Shown: positions 43,767-54,062, counted from the stretch's first letter. The stretch is 64,000 nucleotides of DNA from Chengkuizengella marina (GCF_009910845.1 NZ_SIJB01000007.1:124001-188000), one strand, 5' to 3'. Translations and numbers: made by a program. The notes: generated from the sequence alone by a model not told the origin.

Positions 43767-44657
43767 ATGAGCGATAAGGTTCTGATCGGTTTAATTCAAT
43801 CTAAACATGAAATTCATGGAGATAAAAAGATTGAATTACATAAGGAAAAGTCAATCGCCAAACATCTCAACCTAGTTAGAGAAGCGAAAGATAAAGGAGC
43901 ACAAATCATTTGCTTACAAGAAATATTTTATGGACCCTATTTCTGTGCTGAGCAAAACTCGAAATGGTATGATTCTGCAGAAGAAATTCCAAATGGTCCA
44001 ACTACTAGATTATTTCAAGATTTAGCTAAACAATTAGAAGTTGTCATTGTGTTACCTATTTATGAAAGAGAAGGTATTGCAACTTATTACAACACTGCAG
44101 CAGTCATTGATGCAGATGGATCTTATTTAGGTAAATATCGAAAGCAGCATATTCCTCATGTTGGTGTTGGAAATGAAGGATGTGGTTTCTGGGAGAAATA
44201 TTATTTTAAACCAGGAAATTTAGGATATCCAGTATTTGATACAGCTTATGCAAAAATAGGGGTCTACATTTGTTATGATCGACATTTTCCAGAAGGTGCT
44301 AGATTGTTAGGTTTAAATGGTGCTGAAATTATTTTTAATCCCTCAGCAACAGTAGCAGGATTGTCAGAATATCTTTGGAAACTTGAGCAGCCAGCACATG
44401 CAGTTGCAAACGGATATTATGTGGGAGCGATAAATCGTGTTGGATTTGAAGCTCCTTGGAATATGGGAGAATTTTATGGACAATCTTATTTAGCGAATCC
44501 TAGGGGAGAATTTGTAGCAATAGGAACGCGAGATTCTGATGAGATCATTATAGGTGAAATGGATAAAAAGATGATTCGTGAAGTTAGAAATACGTGGCAG
44601 TTTTATAGAGACCGGAGACCAGAAACTTATGGAGAAATGACATCTTTATTACCTTAA
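43767..44657 (+). CDS. Beta-ureidopropionase (N-carbamoyl-beta-alanine amidohydrolase)
   Basis: 296 residues of the nitrilase superfamily with the Glu-Lys-Cys triad: Glu52 (CLQEIFYGPYFC), Lys126 (KYRKQHIPH) and Cys169 (YICYDRHFPEG). The motifs and neighbours match ureidopropionase, which releases beta-alanine, CO2 and ammonia from N-carbamoyl-beta-alanine, the last step of reductive pyrimidine breakdown. Strong SD AAGGAGG. First gene of a six-gene operon (next start after 30 bp). Confidence 0.93.
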   Translation: MSDKVLIGLIQSKHEIHGDKKIELHKEKSIAKHLNLVREAKDKGAQIICLQEIFYGPYFCAEQNSKWYDSAEEIPNGPTTRLFQDLAKQLEVVIVLPIYEREGIATYYNTAAVIDADGSYLGKYRKQHIPHVGVGNEGCGFWEKYYFKPGNLGYPVFDTAYAKIGVYICYDRHFPEGARLLGLNGAEIIFNPSATVAGLSEYLWKLEQPAHAVANGYYVGAINRVGFEAPWNMGEFYGQSYLANPRGEFVAIGTRDSDEIIIGEMDKKMIREVRNTWQFYRDRRPETYGEMTSLLP

Positions 44658-44687
44658 ATTAAATAAAATACAAAGGAGGTTTCGTTA

Positions 44688-46070
44688 TTGGGTTATTCAA
44701 AATCTATGAATATATCTCTTGATGATTTAGATCAAAATTTTCAAGAAGTGCAGCTAGGCTTAACGAGTATAGAAGCTTTGGAAGAAGCAAATCGATGTCT
44801 TTACTGTTATGATGCCCCTTGTATTACAGCCTGTCCTACAAGTATAGATATTCCTAAGTTTATTAAAAAAATTGCAAGTGAGAATCTACTAGGATCTGCA
44901 AAAACAATTATGGATGCAAATCCAATTGGAGCTAGTTGTGCAAGAGTTTGTCCAACATCGGAGCTTTGTGAGGGCGCTTGTGTATTAAACCATTCAACAA
45001 AACCAATTATGATTGGTTTATTGCAGCGATTTGCAACGGATTGGGCAATCAAGAATGAACAATATTTGTTTGAAGCAGGTATAAAGAAGGACAAAAATAT
45101 AGCAATAGTAGGGGCTGGTCCTGCTGGACTATCAGCAGCTCGGGAATTGGCACGAATGGGTTATAGAGTAACGATGTTTGAAGCAGAAGAGAACGCAGGT
45201 GGACTGAATAAGTATGGCATTGTTTCATTTCGTCTACCTCAGCGTATTTCAGACTGGGAAGTTGAGCAAGTGAAAAAATTGGGTGTTGAGATTAGAACTG
45301 ATACCAGAGTTGGCGTAGATATTCAGGTGAATGAAGTACTAGAAACCTTTGATAGCGTTTTATTATCTATTGGGATGTCACATGTTCCTGAACTCGGAAT
45401 TGAAGGGGAAGATCTAAACGGAGTCTATGATGCGATAGAATTTGTGAAAGGTACTAAATCAGGTTCATTACCTAAAACGATGAAAGGAAAAAAAGTAGTT
45501 GTAATTGGTGCTGGAAATACAGCCATTGACGGAGCGACATGTTCTGTTCGATTAGGTGCAGAAAACGTTAAGATTTTATATAGAAGGTCCATGGATGAAA
45601 TGACGGCCTATGATTTTGAATATGAATTTGCTAAGCAAGATGGGGTTGAATTCAGATGGTTAACAACACCTCAAAGAATCATTGGAAATGAGAATGGCAA
45701 CGTTTGTGGAATTGAGTGTTTAAGAATGGAACTAGGTGAACCAGAACATGATGGTAGAAGGAAACCACAACCAATTCAGGATTCAACATTCATTTTAGAG
45801 GTGGATGCAGTCATAAAGGCCATTGGTCAATCAAGATATATAGAATTAATAGATGACTTTGGGCTTGATCATCATGATGGTGTTGTAAAAATAAATACAG
45901 ATTCATTTCTTACTTCTAATCCTAAAGTGTTTGCGTGTGGTGATGTTATTTTTGCAAAAGGTCAAGGCGAAGCGATGGTAGTGACGGCAGCTCAGCAAGG
46001 TAAAGAAGTAGCATATGCTATTCATCAACAATTTACTAGAGAAATAGTGGAAGCAGAATCAAACAAATGA
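44688..46070 (+). CDS. preT: NAD-dependent dihydropyrimidine dehydrogenase, PreT subunit
   Basis: 460 residues from a TTG start with SD AAAGGAGG. The N-terminal Fe-S module has CLYCYDAPCITACPTSIDIP and CARVCPTSELCEGACV. Then the FAD-binding VGAGPAGLSAARELA (about 139), and the NAD-binding VIGAGNTAIDGATCS (about 270), with ACGDVIFAKGQ near the end. It equals the N-terminal half of mammalian DPD and passes electrons to PreA. Length is about 50 residues more than E. coli PreT, within the family range. PreA follows after 17 bp. Confidence 0.94.
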   Translation: MGYSKSMNISLDDLDQNFQEVQLGLTSIEALEEANRCLYCYDAPCITACPTSIDIPKFIKKIASENLLGSAKTIMDANPIGASCARVCPTSELCEGACVLNHSTKPIMIGLLQRFATDWAIKNEQYLFEAGIKKDKNIAIVGAGPAGLSAARELARMGYRVTMFEAEENAGGLNKYGIVSFRLPQRISDWEVEQVKKLGVEIRTDTRVGVDIQVNEVLETFDSVLLSIGMSHVPELGIEGEDLNGVYDAIEFVKGTKSGSLPKTMKGKKVVVIGAGNTAIDGATCSVRLGAENVKILYRRSMDEMTAYDFEYEFAKQDGVEFRWLTTPQRIIGNENGNVCGIECLRMELGEPEHDGRRKPQPIQDSTFILEVDAVIKAIGQSRYIELIDDFGLDHHDGVVKINTDSFLTSNPKVFACGDVIFAKGQGEAMVVTAAQQGKEVAYAIHQQFTREIVEAESNK

Positions 46071-46087
46071 AGAGGAGGTTATGAAAC

Positions 46088-47353
46088 ATGGCTGATTTAA
46101 AAATGAATTTAGCAGGGATTAGGTCACCAAATCCTTTTTGGTTGGCATCTGCTCCTCCTACGAACTCTGGTTATCAAGTACAGAGAGCATTTGAAGCAGG
46201 TTGGGGTGGTGCGGTGTGGAAAACGTTGGGTGATCCTATATTAAACGTATCTTCTCGGTTTGCGGCCTTTCATTATAATGGTCAAAGAGTAGCAGGATTC
46301 AATAACATTGAACTAATCACAGATAGACCGTTAGAAGAAAATTTAAAAGAGATTTATGAAACAAAGAACCTTTTTCCAAATCATGCTGTTGTTGTGTCCA
46401 TTATGGTGGAACCAAAACAAGAAAAGTGGCATGAAATTGTGAAAAGGGTTGAGGATGTTGGTGTAGATGGATTGGAGCTGAATTTTGGATGTCCTCATGG
46501 TATGGCTGAACGTGGAATGGGTTCGGCATCTGGCCAAGTACCTGAGCTTCTCGAAAAACAAACCTATTGGGTGAAAGAAGTGGCACAGACTCCAGTGATT
46601 GTAAAACTCACACCAAACATTACAGATATTAATGCAATCGCAGAGGCTGCTGCTCATGGAGGGGCTGATGCAATAAGCTTAATCAATACTATTAACAGTC
46701 TAATTGGGGTCGATTTAGATACATGGAATACGATCCCACATGTAGGTGGAAAAGGTGCTCATGGAGGCTACTGTGGACCTGCAGTAAAACCGATTGCCTT
46801 AAATATGGTTGCTGAATGTGCTAGAGATGAAAGGGTAGGTATTCCGATTTCTGGTATAGGAGGAATATCCAATTGGAAAGATGCGGCTGAATTTATGTTA
46901 ATGGGAGCTACTGGAGTACAAGTGTGCACTGCAGTGATGCATCATGGTTTTAGCATTGTTGAAGACATGATTGATGGACTCTCAAACTATTTAGATCGTA
47001 AGGGAATTGCTTCTGTGACTGATATCATAGGAAAATCAGTTCCTAAATATTCGGATTGGGGTAATCTTGATCTAAACTATAAAGTTGTAGCTAGAATTAA
47101 CAAGGATGTATGTATCAATTGCAATAAATGCTATATCGCTTGTGAAGATACATCTCACCAATGTATTGAAATGTTAGAGGGTTCTGGTGGAAACAAATAT
47201 TTGGAAGTACGTGAAGAGGATTGTGTTGGCTGTAACCTTTGTTCGATTGTTTGTCCGGAGGAAGGTGCAATCAGTATGGTTGAGCTTGAAAATGAACATA
47301 AATCAATGACTTGGAATGAACGTCAAGCCGTGATGGAGACATTCAGAAAGTGA
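46088..47353 (+). CDS. preA: NAD-dependent dihydropyrimidine dehydrogenase, PreA subunit
   Basis: 421 residues. The N-terminal 320 residues are an FMN TIM-barrel of the dihydroorotate dehydrogenase type (IRSPNPFWLASAPPTNSGYQ, LNFGCPHGMAERGMG, ISGIGGISNWKDAAEF). The C-terminal part carries two 4Fe-4S sites (CINCNKCYIAC and CVGCNLCSIVCPEEG). It reduces uracil and thymine to dihydropyrimidines. The position of the mammalian catalytic Cys (GLACGQ) is Ser here (GSASGQ), as in some flavin dehydrogenases of the wider family. SD AAGAGGAGG. Operon partner of PreT. Confidence 0.94.
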   Translation: MADLKMNLAGIRSPNPFWLASAPPTNSGYQVQRAFEAGWGGAVWKTLGDPILNVSSRFAAFHYNGQRVAGFNNIELITDRPLEENLKEIYETKNLFPNHAVVVSIMVEPKQEKWHEIVKRVEDVGVDGLELNFGCPHGMAERGMGSASGQVPELLEKQTYWVKEVAQTPVIVKLTPNITDINAIAEAAAHGGADAISLINTINSLIGVDLDTWNTIPHVGGKGAHGGYCGPAVKPIALNMVAECARDERVGIPISGIGGISNWKDAAEFMLMGATGVQVCTAVMHHGFSIVEDMIDGLSNYLDRKGIASVTDIIGKSVPKYSDWGNLDLNYKVVARINKDVCINCNKCYIACEDTSHQCIEMLEGSGGNKYLEVREEDCVGCNLCSIVCPEEGAISMVELENEHKSMTWNERQAVMETFRK

Positions 47354-47441
47354 AAATATCATTATACAACTTGATAATAGCACAATTCATCACATGAATT
47401 TTCTTTATATTATAAATGAAAATAAGTGAGGAGGAACGTTA

Positions 47442-48824
47442 ATGAAAAAAGTAATAAAAAATGGAACGATCGTTACAGCCACAGATACTTATAAAGGAGA
47501 TATTTTGATAGAAAACGGGAAAATATTAATGATAGGTAGGCAAATTGAAGTGGACGGGGCAGAGGAAATAGATGCTTCAGGCAAGTATGTATTTCCTGGA
47601 GGGGTAGATCCTCATACACATTTAGAAATGCCATTTGGAGGAACTGTTAGTCGAGATGATTTTGAGACAGGGACGATTGCCGCAGCTTTTGGTGGAACCA
47701 CAACAGTGATAGATTTTTGTTTAACGAATAAAGGCGAGCCAATCGCAAATGCAATTCAAACATGGCATGATAAATCAAAAGATAAAGCAGTCATTGACTA
47801 TGGTTTCCATTTAATGATTGGTGAAATCAATGAAGATGTTTTAAATGAGTTACCTACAGTAATAGAAGAAGGAATTACTTCTTTTAAAGTATTTATGGCT
47901 TATAAGAATGTTTTGCAAGCGGATGATGAAACTTTGTTCCGTACTTTAGTTACAGCAAAGGAATTAGGTGCTCTTGTCATGGTTCATGCAGAAAACGGTG
48001 ATGTCATTGATTATTTAACGAAAAAGGCACTTGCAGAAGGTCATACAGATCCAGTTTATCATGCATTAACTCGACCTCCAGAAGTTGAGGGTGAAGCGAC
48101 AGGTAGAGCTGCTCAATTAACTGGTTTGGCAAACTCTCAGTTATATGTCGTTCACGTTTCTTGCGCAGATGCAGTAGAAAAAATTGCAGAAGCTAGAAAT
48201 AAAGGGATAGATATTTGGGGAGAAACGTGTCCTCAATATTTGGTATTAGATATCTCGGATCTAGAAAAACCTGATTTTGAAGGAGCAAAATATGTTTGGT
48301 CGCCTCCTTTAAGAGAAAAACATCATCAAGAAGCATTATGGGGTGCATTGAAAAATGGCCAACTGCAAACGTTAGGGTCGGATCAATGTTCTTTTGATTT
48401 TAAAGGTCAAAAGGATCTGGGAAAAGGGAATTTTACAAAGATTCCAAACGGTGGACCCATGATCGAGGACAGAGTAAGTATTTTATTTTCAGAAGGTGTG
48501 AAAAAAGGCAGAATCACATTGAATCAGTTCGTTGATATTATGTCTACTAAAAATGCAAAGTTATTTGGTTTATTCCCACAAAAAGGAACCATAGCTGTAG
48601 GTTCAGATGCAGATATAGTTATTTTTGATCCTCACGTAAAACGGATTATTTCAGCAGAAACGCATCACATGGCTGTGGATTACAATGCTTTTGAGGGAAT
48701 GGAGATTACCGGAGAACCTGTAACTGTTATGTCCAAGGGAGAGTTTGTCATTAAAAACAAACAATTTGTCGGTAAGCTTGGCACAGGAAAATACTTGAAA
48801 CGCGCAAAGTATGGTGAATTATAA
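47442..48824 (+). CDS. hydA: Dihydropyrimidinase (D-hydantoinase)
   Basis: 460 residues, a metal-dependent amidohydrolase. Zinc ligands: DPHTHLE (His58, His60), carbamylated Lys149 (TSFKVFMAYK), His182 (VHAENGD), His238 (VVHVSC) and Asp314 (GSDQCSF). It opens dihydrouracil to N-carbamoyl-beta-alanine. SD GAGGAGGAA. It lies 88 bp after preA without an obvious terminator. Full length for the family. Confidence 0.95.
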   Translation: MKKVIKNGTIVTATDTYKGDILIENGKILMIGRQIEVDGAEEIDASGKYVFPGGVDPHTHLEMPFGGTVSRDDFETGTIAAAFGGTTTVIDFCLTNKGEPIANAIQTWHDKSKDKAVIDYGFHLMIGEINEDVLNELPTVIEEGITSFKVFMAYKNVLQADDETLFRTLVTAKELGALVMVHAENGDVIDYLTKKALAEGHTDPVYHALTRPPEVEGEATGRAAQLTGLANSQLYVVHVSCADAVEKIAEARNKGIDIWGETCPQYLVLDISDLEKPDFEGAKYVWSPPLREKHHQEALWGALKNGQLQTLGSDQCSFDFKGQKDLGKGNFTKIPNGGPMIEDRVSILFSEGVKKGRITLNQFVDIMSTKNAKLFGLFPQKGTIAVGSDADIVIFDPHVKRIISAETHHMAVDYNAFEGMEITGEPVTVMSKGEFVIKNKQFVGKLGTGKYLKRAKYGEL

Positions 48825-48903
48825 AACAACAGAAAACGAATTGAACACGCATTCACACTTAATAGTGGGTGTTTGCCCACGATTAGAAAGGGAGTGTTGG
48901 TGA

Positions 48904-50397
48904 ATGGAAAATAAAGAAAGTCACTTAAAGTCTAAAGATTTACTTCCCATTCCTCATCATAAAAAAACAATCGGAAGTGCCGGATTTGCTTTCATTTGGG
49001 TAGGCATGGCAGTAGTTTTAGCCGCTTTTGCTATTGGAGGTACGGGTGTTCAGAGTTTATCACTTGGATGGGTTGTACTTGCAACCGTCATTGGAACAGT
49101 AGCGATTGGAGCATTTATGACCATTATAGGCGATATCGGAATTGAACATGGACTATCTTTCCCAGTGTATATGAGAGCTCCTTTTGGAACAGTTGGTACG
49201 CATATTCCATCACTTATACGTGGATTTGCTGCTTCTTGTTGGTTTGGTATTAATACTTATTTCGGATCTACTGCTATGAACGGTATTTTATTCGTATTAT
49301 TTGGATTTGATAATTGGTTTGTTTGTTTTCTCATATTTGGTACTGTTCAGGTCATTAACACCTCATTTGGAATAAAAGCTGTGGAGAGATTTGCTGATTT
49401 AGCAGCTCCTATAATTATTATTATTTCTGCATGGATGTACTCTACATTATCTGATAAAGCATTAGCAGAAGGGAGAGAAGTATGGTCATGGATTGAAACC
49501 CCAGTTGCTGGTGGAGCAGCGTTTACAGCGTTTATTGTTATCATAATGAGTAATATGGGATTCTGGGCGACTTTAGCTGCTGATATGCCTTCAATTTCCC
49601 GTTTTATTAAGGCACCTAAAAATGAACGGAATTGGTTTAAACGTAATAAATCCTCATTAGTTGGAAATATCTTTGCACTCACTGCAACCCAAACCTTTAT
49701 GATCATCATCGGTGGGGTTTCTTATATTGCTGTGAGAAATTATGACCCCGTTGTCGCACTACAAGAAGCTGCTAGTGGTATTATATTAGGCATCCTTTTA
49801 CTCATGATCGTCCTTGCACAATGGTCAACCAATGTTTCTGCAAACTTAATACCCGCCGCTACCATTTTTTCCAATATGGGAGGTCCGAAGGTTCCGTTTT
49901 GGGCTGGGGTAGTTGCAGCAGGAATTATCGGTTCTATTGTTCAACCTTGGTATTTATTCCAAATCATAATCCCAGCATTACTGATTGTAGGCGGTATCTT
50001 ATCTGCTATCGTAGGCATATTATTTGTAGATTATTATGTTCTTCGAAAAAGAAGAGTGAATGTCCATGAATTGTATAAAGATGATGGGCAATTTAAATAT
50101 TTGAATGGTTTTAATTTGGCTGGATTCATTTCATGGATTATCGGAGGAGGAATGGCGTATCTATTATCTACATATTCCTTTGTCGTAGGTTTTATAGTAG
50201 GTGGAGCTTGTTATTACTTCCTAGCAAAATATTGGTGGTTTAATAAATACAAACAAAGTGAAATCGAGGATCCTAGTGATGAGAAGTATTTAGGCATAAC
50301 TGTCGGTAGAGATTGGGAAATTAAAGCAGGTGATCCTGTGATTATAGAAGATGCAGCACGGATTGTACCCTCACTATCATCAGAACAAAAAGTTTAA
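48904..50397 (+). CDS. NCS1-family nucleobase/allantoin-type permease
   Basis: 497 residues with about 12 membrane helices; conserved NCS1 signs include the WVGMAVVLAAFAIGGTGV start and the NMGFWATLAADMPSISRF loop (helix 6 side). The transporter would import uracil, thymine or dihydropyrimidines or hydantoins with Na+ or H+. The context (pyd operon) supports a pyrimidine, not allantoin, but PucI-like transport of allantoin cannot be excluded. SD AAAGGGAG. Confidence 0.9.
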   Translation: MENKESHLKSKDLLPIPHHKKTIGSAGFAFIWVGMAVVLAAFAIGGTGVQSLSLGWVVLATVIGTVAIGAFMTIIGDIGIEHGLSFPVYMRAPFGTVGTHIPSLIRGFAASCWFGINTYFGSTAMNGILFVLFGFDNWFVCFLIFGTVQVINTSFGIKAVERFADLAAPIIIIISAWMYSTLSDKALAEGREVWSWIETPVAGGAAFTAFIVIIMSNMGFWATLAADMPSISRFIKAPKNERNWFKRNKSSLVGNIFALTATQTFMIIIGGVSYIAVRNYDPVVALQEAASGIILGILLLMIVLAQWSTNVSANLIPAATIFSNMGGPKVPFWAGVVAAGIIGSIVQPWYLFQIIIPALLIVGGILSAIVGILFVDYYVLRKRRVNVHELYKDDGQFKYLNGFNLAGFISWIIGGGMAYLLSTYSFVVGFIVGGACYYFLAKYWWFNKYKQSEIEDPSDEKYLGITVGRDWEIKAGDPVIIEDAARIVPSLSSEQKV

Positions 50398-50479
50398 AAA
50401 ATGAGGAGATAGTAATCGGTTCTTAGAGTATTTATTATTTGATTTTTAAAATAAAAAGCTAGGGGGGGATGTATAACTG

Positions 50480-50710
50480 ATGTCTTCTTATAATCAATAT
50501 CTAGTTGAAAAAGAAAAAATAGATGCATTACTTCAAAGAGGATACAAAATAAAGAATGTTCGTGAGAACTTGAGTGGTTCATTTGTTGAGTTTGAATTAA
50601 AAGATATTAGTGAAAACAGAAAGTTTGAAAATAAAAAAACACTACTTGTAACAAATGCAGATGCAAGGAAGTATTTTTCATCGTTAATTATTCAGGAGAA
50701 GAAAGATTAA
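50480..50710 (+). CDS. Small conserved-looking protein at the end of the pyd operon
   Basis: 76 residues, highly charged, with no signal peptide. The sequence starts SSYNQYLVEKEKIDALLQRG and has YKIKNVRENLSGSFVEFE. SD GGGGGGGA lies about 10 bp upstream. I know no family. The position, 83 bp after the permease on the same strand, suggests the operon's end. It may bind or regulate; nothing proves it. Confidence 0.6.
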   Translation: MSSYNQYLVEKEKIDALLQRGYKIKNVRENLSGSFVEFELKDISENRKFENKKTLLVTNADARKYFSSLIIQEKKD

Positions 50711-50973
50711 ATGCTGTAAAAAACATAAATATAAAGAAATAGAATGAAGTATTTAAATTTCGGAGACCATTTAATTATACTAATTTAAAATATGTATATT
50801 TCAACTTATAGTGAATAGGTTTATCAAACTCTTAAAAGGATGGATAAAAAGCTTATATTAAAGCTTATATCTGTCCTATTTCTATTGAAAAATAAACATA
50901 AGAAAATATAAGTTTAAACTAGACATTTAGGTGTTATATATATGAGATATAATGTTAAAAGGCGGTGATGATT

Positions 50974-51894
50974 ATGCAATCGGACAGATTATTTCAAATT
51001 GTATATATTTTATTAGATAAAAATCAAGTAACTGCAAAGGAACTGGCTGAAAAATTTGAGGTTTCTACTAGAACCATTTATAGAGATGTAGATAAGCTAT
51101 CTATGGCAGGGATTCCAATTTATACGAATAAAGGGAAGGGCGGGGGTATTAGTTTACTTGACCATTTTATTATGGACAAATCTATTTTATCAAATGAAGA
51201 ACAGAACAAAATTTTAATTGGACTAGAAATGATTAAAGCAACGGAATATGGGGATGTGGATCAAGCAATTTCTAAATTGAAAACACTGTTTAACAAAAGT
51301 GATGAAAGTTGGATCGAAGTTGATTTTTCTTATTGGGGGAGCTCTAAACTTGAAAAGGAAAAATTCAATAAATTAAAATATGCATTAACAAGTTGTATTA
51401 GTATTAAATTTGATTATCGTAACTTATATGGGAGTATGACCGTTAGAATGGTTGACCCATTAAAGCTCATATTTAAACAAAAATCATGGTATTTAGAAGG
51501 GTATTGCTTGCTAAAAAATGATTATAGATTTTTTAAAGTGAATAGAATCAACAATCTAATCGTCACTGATACTTTATTTAATAGAAGTAAATATGATTTA
51601 AACAAGTTAAATCCAACATTTCCATCAAACAAAATCGATAATCCAATCCATCTAAAAATGGTTTTTACGTCAAATATTAAACATCGGATTTTTGAAGAGT
51701 TTGCGGATCATGTCATTACTGAATTGTCAGATGGTAATCTTGAGGTGAACATTGTCCTTAATGAGGATGAGTGGTTATATAGCTATTTAATTTCTTTTGG
51801 AGAAGAAATTAATATTATTGAACCAGATTATATTAATAAAATTTTAGTGCAAAAATTAACAAAAACATTAGAAAGATATTTAGACAATTCATAA
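50974..51894 (+). CDS. HTH/WYL-domain transcription regulator
   Basis: 306 residues from ATG 50974 with a near-perfect SD (AGGCGGTGA). N-terminal DeoR-type HTH (RLFQIVYILLDKNQVTAKE, KFEVSTRTIYRDVDKL), then a linker and the WYL domain (about 135-225: CISIKFDYRN, KSWYLEGYC, FKVNRINN) with the C-terminal WCX part. WYL domains sense ligands or nucleic acids. The GyrI-like gene behind it is probably the regulated partner. Confidence 0.92.
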   Translation: MQSDRLFQIVYILLDKNQVTAKELAEKFEVSTRTIYRDVDKLSMAGIPIYTNKGKGGGISLLDHFIMDKSILSNEEQNKILIGLEMIKATEYGDVDQAISKLKTLFNKSDESWIEVDFSYWGSSKLEKEKFNKLKYALTSCISIKFDYRNLYGSMTVRMVDPLKLIFKQKSWYLEGYCLLKNDYRFFKVNRINNLIVTDTLFNRSKYDLNKLNPTFPSNKIDNPIHLKMVFTSNIKHRIFEEFADHVITELSDGNLEVNIVLNEDEWLYSYLISFGEEINIIEPDYINKILVQKLTKTLERYLDNS

Positions 51895-51965
51895 TATGAC
51901 ATGATGTTGTCAGATTAACCTTGTTAAACTATAGTTACAATTGATTAATAGATGGAGGGATGATG

Positions 51966-52586
51966 ATGAAAAAAGAATGGAGAAAACATGAAAAGGAGAT
52001 TTATTTACCCAAGAATAAACCAGAACTAGTAGAAATACCTTCCTTTAATTACTTCATGATTAAAGGAAAAGGAAATCCAAATGAAGAAACCTTTGGAGAA
52101 TATATAGCTGTATTATACTCATTATCTTATGGAACAAGAATGTCATATAAATGGAGGAATCCACCTCAAAATTATTATGAGTATACAGTTTATCCACTTG
52201 AAGGTGTATGGGATATCGCTGATAAATCTAAATATATTCCAGGAGTTGTTGATAAAGACAATTTAGCTTTTGAGTTAATGATTAGACAACCAAGTTTTGT
52301 TACAGAAACTTTTGCGAATCAACTAATAGAATTGACTAAACAAAAAAAGCCTCATCGTTTGTTAGAAGAAGTTGAGTTTAAAACGATAGAAGAAGGTAGA
52401 TGTGTACAGATGTTACATTTAGGAAGTTATGATGATGAACCCATTAGTTTTGAAATAATGAAACAGTTTTGCATTCAGAATGATTTAAAAAGAATATCAA
52501 TGAAACATCGAGAAATATATCTTTCTGATTTTAGAAAAACGAAAACAGAAAATTTGAAAACAGTTTTGAGATTTAAAGTGCAATAA
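51966..52586 (+). CDS. GyrI-like small-molecule-binding protein
   Basis: 206 residues from ATG 51966 (GGAGG at 51954; ATGs at 51960 and 51963 are too close). It matches the GyrI-like stand-alone group (COG4832): FNYFMIKGKGNPNEETFGEY, YTVYPLEGVWDI, and RCVQMLHLGSYDDEPISFE. The fold binds hydrophobic drugs or cofactors. The pair WYL regulator plus GyrI-like protein recurs in Bacilli; the ligand is unknown. Confidence 0.88.
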   Translation: MKKEWRKHEKEIYLPKNKPELVEIPSFNYFMIKGKGNPNEETFGEYIAVLYSLSYGTRMSYKWRNPPQNYYEYTVYPLEGVWDIADKSKYIPGVVDKDNLAFELMIRQPSFVTETFANQLIELTKQKKPHRLLEEVEFKTIEEGRCVQMLHLGSYDDEPISFEIMKQFCIQNDLKRISMKHREIYLSDFRKTKTENLKTVLRFKVQ

Positions 52587-52774
52587 TAAGGAAATTAGAA
52601 GATATTAAATATTCCACAAATGCAAGTGCATTTATTCGACTTGCCAAGTACATACGAAACAATGCTTCCTCACACAGATCTAAAATGGCACTCAAATCTA
52701 AACGTTTTGCTTCCAACAGTTTATCCTATGATTTTTATCGTTAAGACACCCCTCTATAGGTAATTTCTTCCTAA

Positions 52775-52950
52775 TCAGGTGGAGTAGAATCTCCATCTGA
52801 TTTCACGATGTTTAAGCTTTGCCTTAAACGAGTTCACTCTCTGCTTAAAGTTTTTCCTTCTCGGTAAGTGATTATCAAGCTTTCTCTTCCCTCTACGATC
52901 TAAGAGACCGTTGACTCCCGACTTGATAAACAGTTATACTTTTTTAACTG
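52775..52950 (-). pseudogene. IS3-family OrfA (transposase HTH) relic
   Basis: The minus strand reads SGVNGLLDRRGKRKLDNHLP then RRKNFKQRVNSFKAKLKHRE before a stop at 52775. The GLxDRRGKRK plus charged coiled-coil pattern is that of IS3/IS150-type OrfA, after its HTH. Upstream the frame is broken by stops (VKKV). No OrfB and no clean ends are present. Confidence 0.6.
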
Positions 52951-53189
52951 TCTACCACAAGGAGATCATATCAACTATGGAAAAGCTTTTTTAGTAAATA
53001 TTATTGAAAAAGTACATTCGTTATTTTACAAGTAGATATAATATAAGTAGGGATGTTACGTCCTGCGTTCTACAAGTCCAGGATTTAGATATGATTGGCT
53101 ATTATCAAAATAACGGAAATTGTTGTGTAAAATTATCTTGTAAAGTAATTCTGAGAAGATCTTCATAATGTAGAAAAAGCTTTTCGGAT

Positions 53190-53321
53190 TTATTTATCAT
53201 GTATTTGATAGCGAGTAAATGCAACTGAATAATCACTCCATTTAAAGGTATGCTGGTTTGCATCCACTACACCTAAAAAGCCTTCTCCAGGATGAAAACC
53301 TGTCCAGTTACTTTTAAATCT
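53190..53321 (-). pseudogene. Unidentified 43-residue coding relic
   Basis: A start-less minus frame reads [20 protein letters not shown] and [20 protein letters not shown] to a stop at 53190. Composition (many aromatic residues) is like a secreted enzyme or lectin, but I do not recognise it. Stops flank it on both sides. Confidence 0.45.
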
Positions 53322-53688
53322 CTATTTAATGCAAAACCTTATGAGACTTACTGTAAAAATATTGTAAAAAAAATATATTTTTCAAAGTTTAAGGAGGGTT
53401 TTGAAATGATAGTGTAGAAAGTATATAAATGGAAAGTGGGTGGTATCTAACTAAAAATACTTAAGAAGTTGAAATCATGCACCTGGAAGTATAATGAAAG
53501 TTCCTTCAACAAAAAACTTAAAATAAAGCAGTTTATAAAGCAAATAAAATATTTATGACTTGGAGAAATATACAACCGTTCGAAAATTTAAAACGTATGT
53601 TATTTATTAACTGAAAATTATGAAAATTAAAAATAATTATTAAAAAATAGTATACAAATCTATGAAATAATAGTTTTTAGCCAAAAAG

Positions 53689-53702
53689 TGTAAGCGCTTT
53701 CC
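53689..53702 (+). promoter_or_regulatory. Orphan CcpA (cre) site
   Basis: TGTAAGCGCTTTCC matches the cre consensus TGWAARCGYTWNCW except the last base. It is 440 bp upstream of the PI-PLC-like gene, amid decayed sequence, so either it controls a far promoter or it is left from a lost catabolic gene. Confidence 0.55.
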
Positions 53703-54062
53703 CTATGAAAAATCATTTATTTTTTCATGCAGATATGATTAAACTGTTCATAAATAAAAAGGGAAGACTAATCAATTTATTATCTAGAATAGAAGATGAA
53801 GTATATTATCTCCTGTCATGCATAGAACTATCGTGATAAAAATTTCTATATCAAATTAAGACAGATTTTGTTGAAGGTTTGGTTACTACGTGAGACTAAA
53901 AAAACGCATGATTTTAAGGAAGGAAATTTTTTAAGGCCAACATTTATGAAACGGAGCAGCCATTTATAAAGAAGTCGAAATCGTAATTTACCCAATTTCT
54001 TGAAAAAAATAAAGCAGGAATGTTAGGAATCAATGTTAGAGTATCAGATACAATGGCCTTTT

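Noticed and set aside
52600-52745. Open frame EDIKYSTNASAFIRLAKYIR on plus at the start of the decayed island
   Set aside because: No start or SD, and the opposite strand is equally open, so I could not decide if either is coding.
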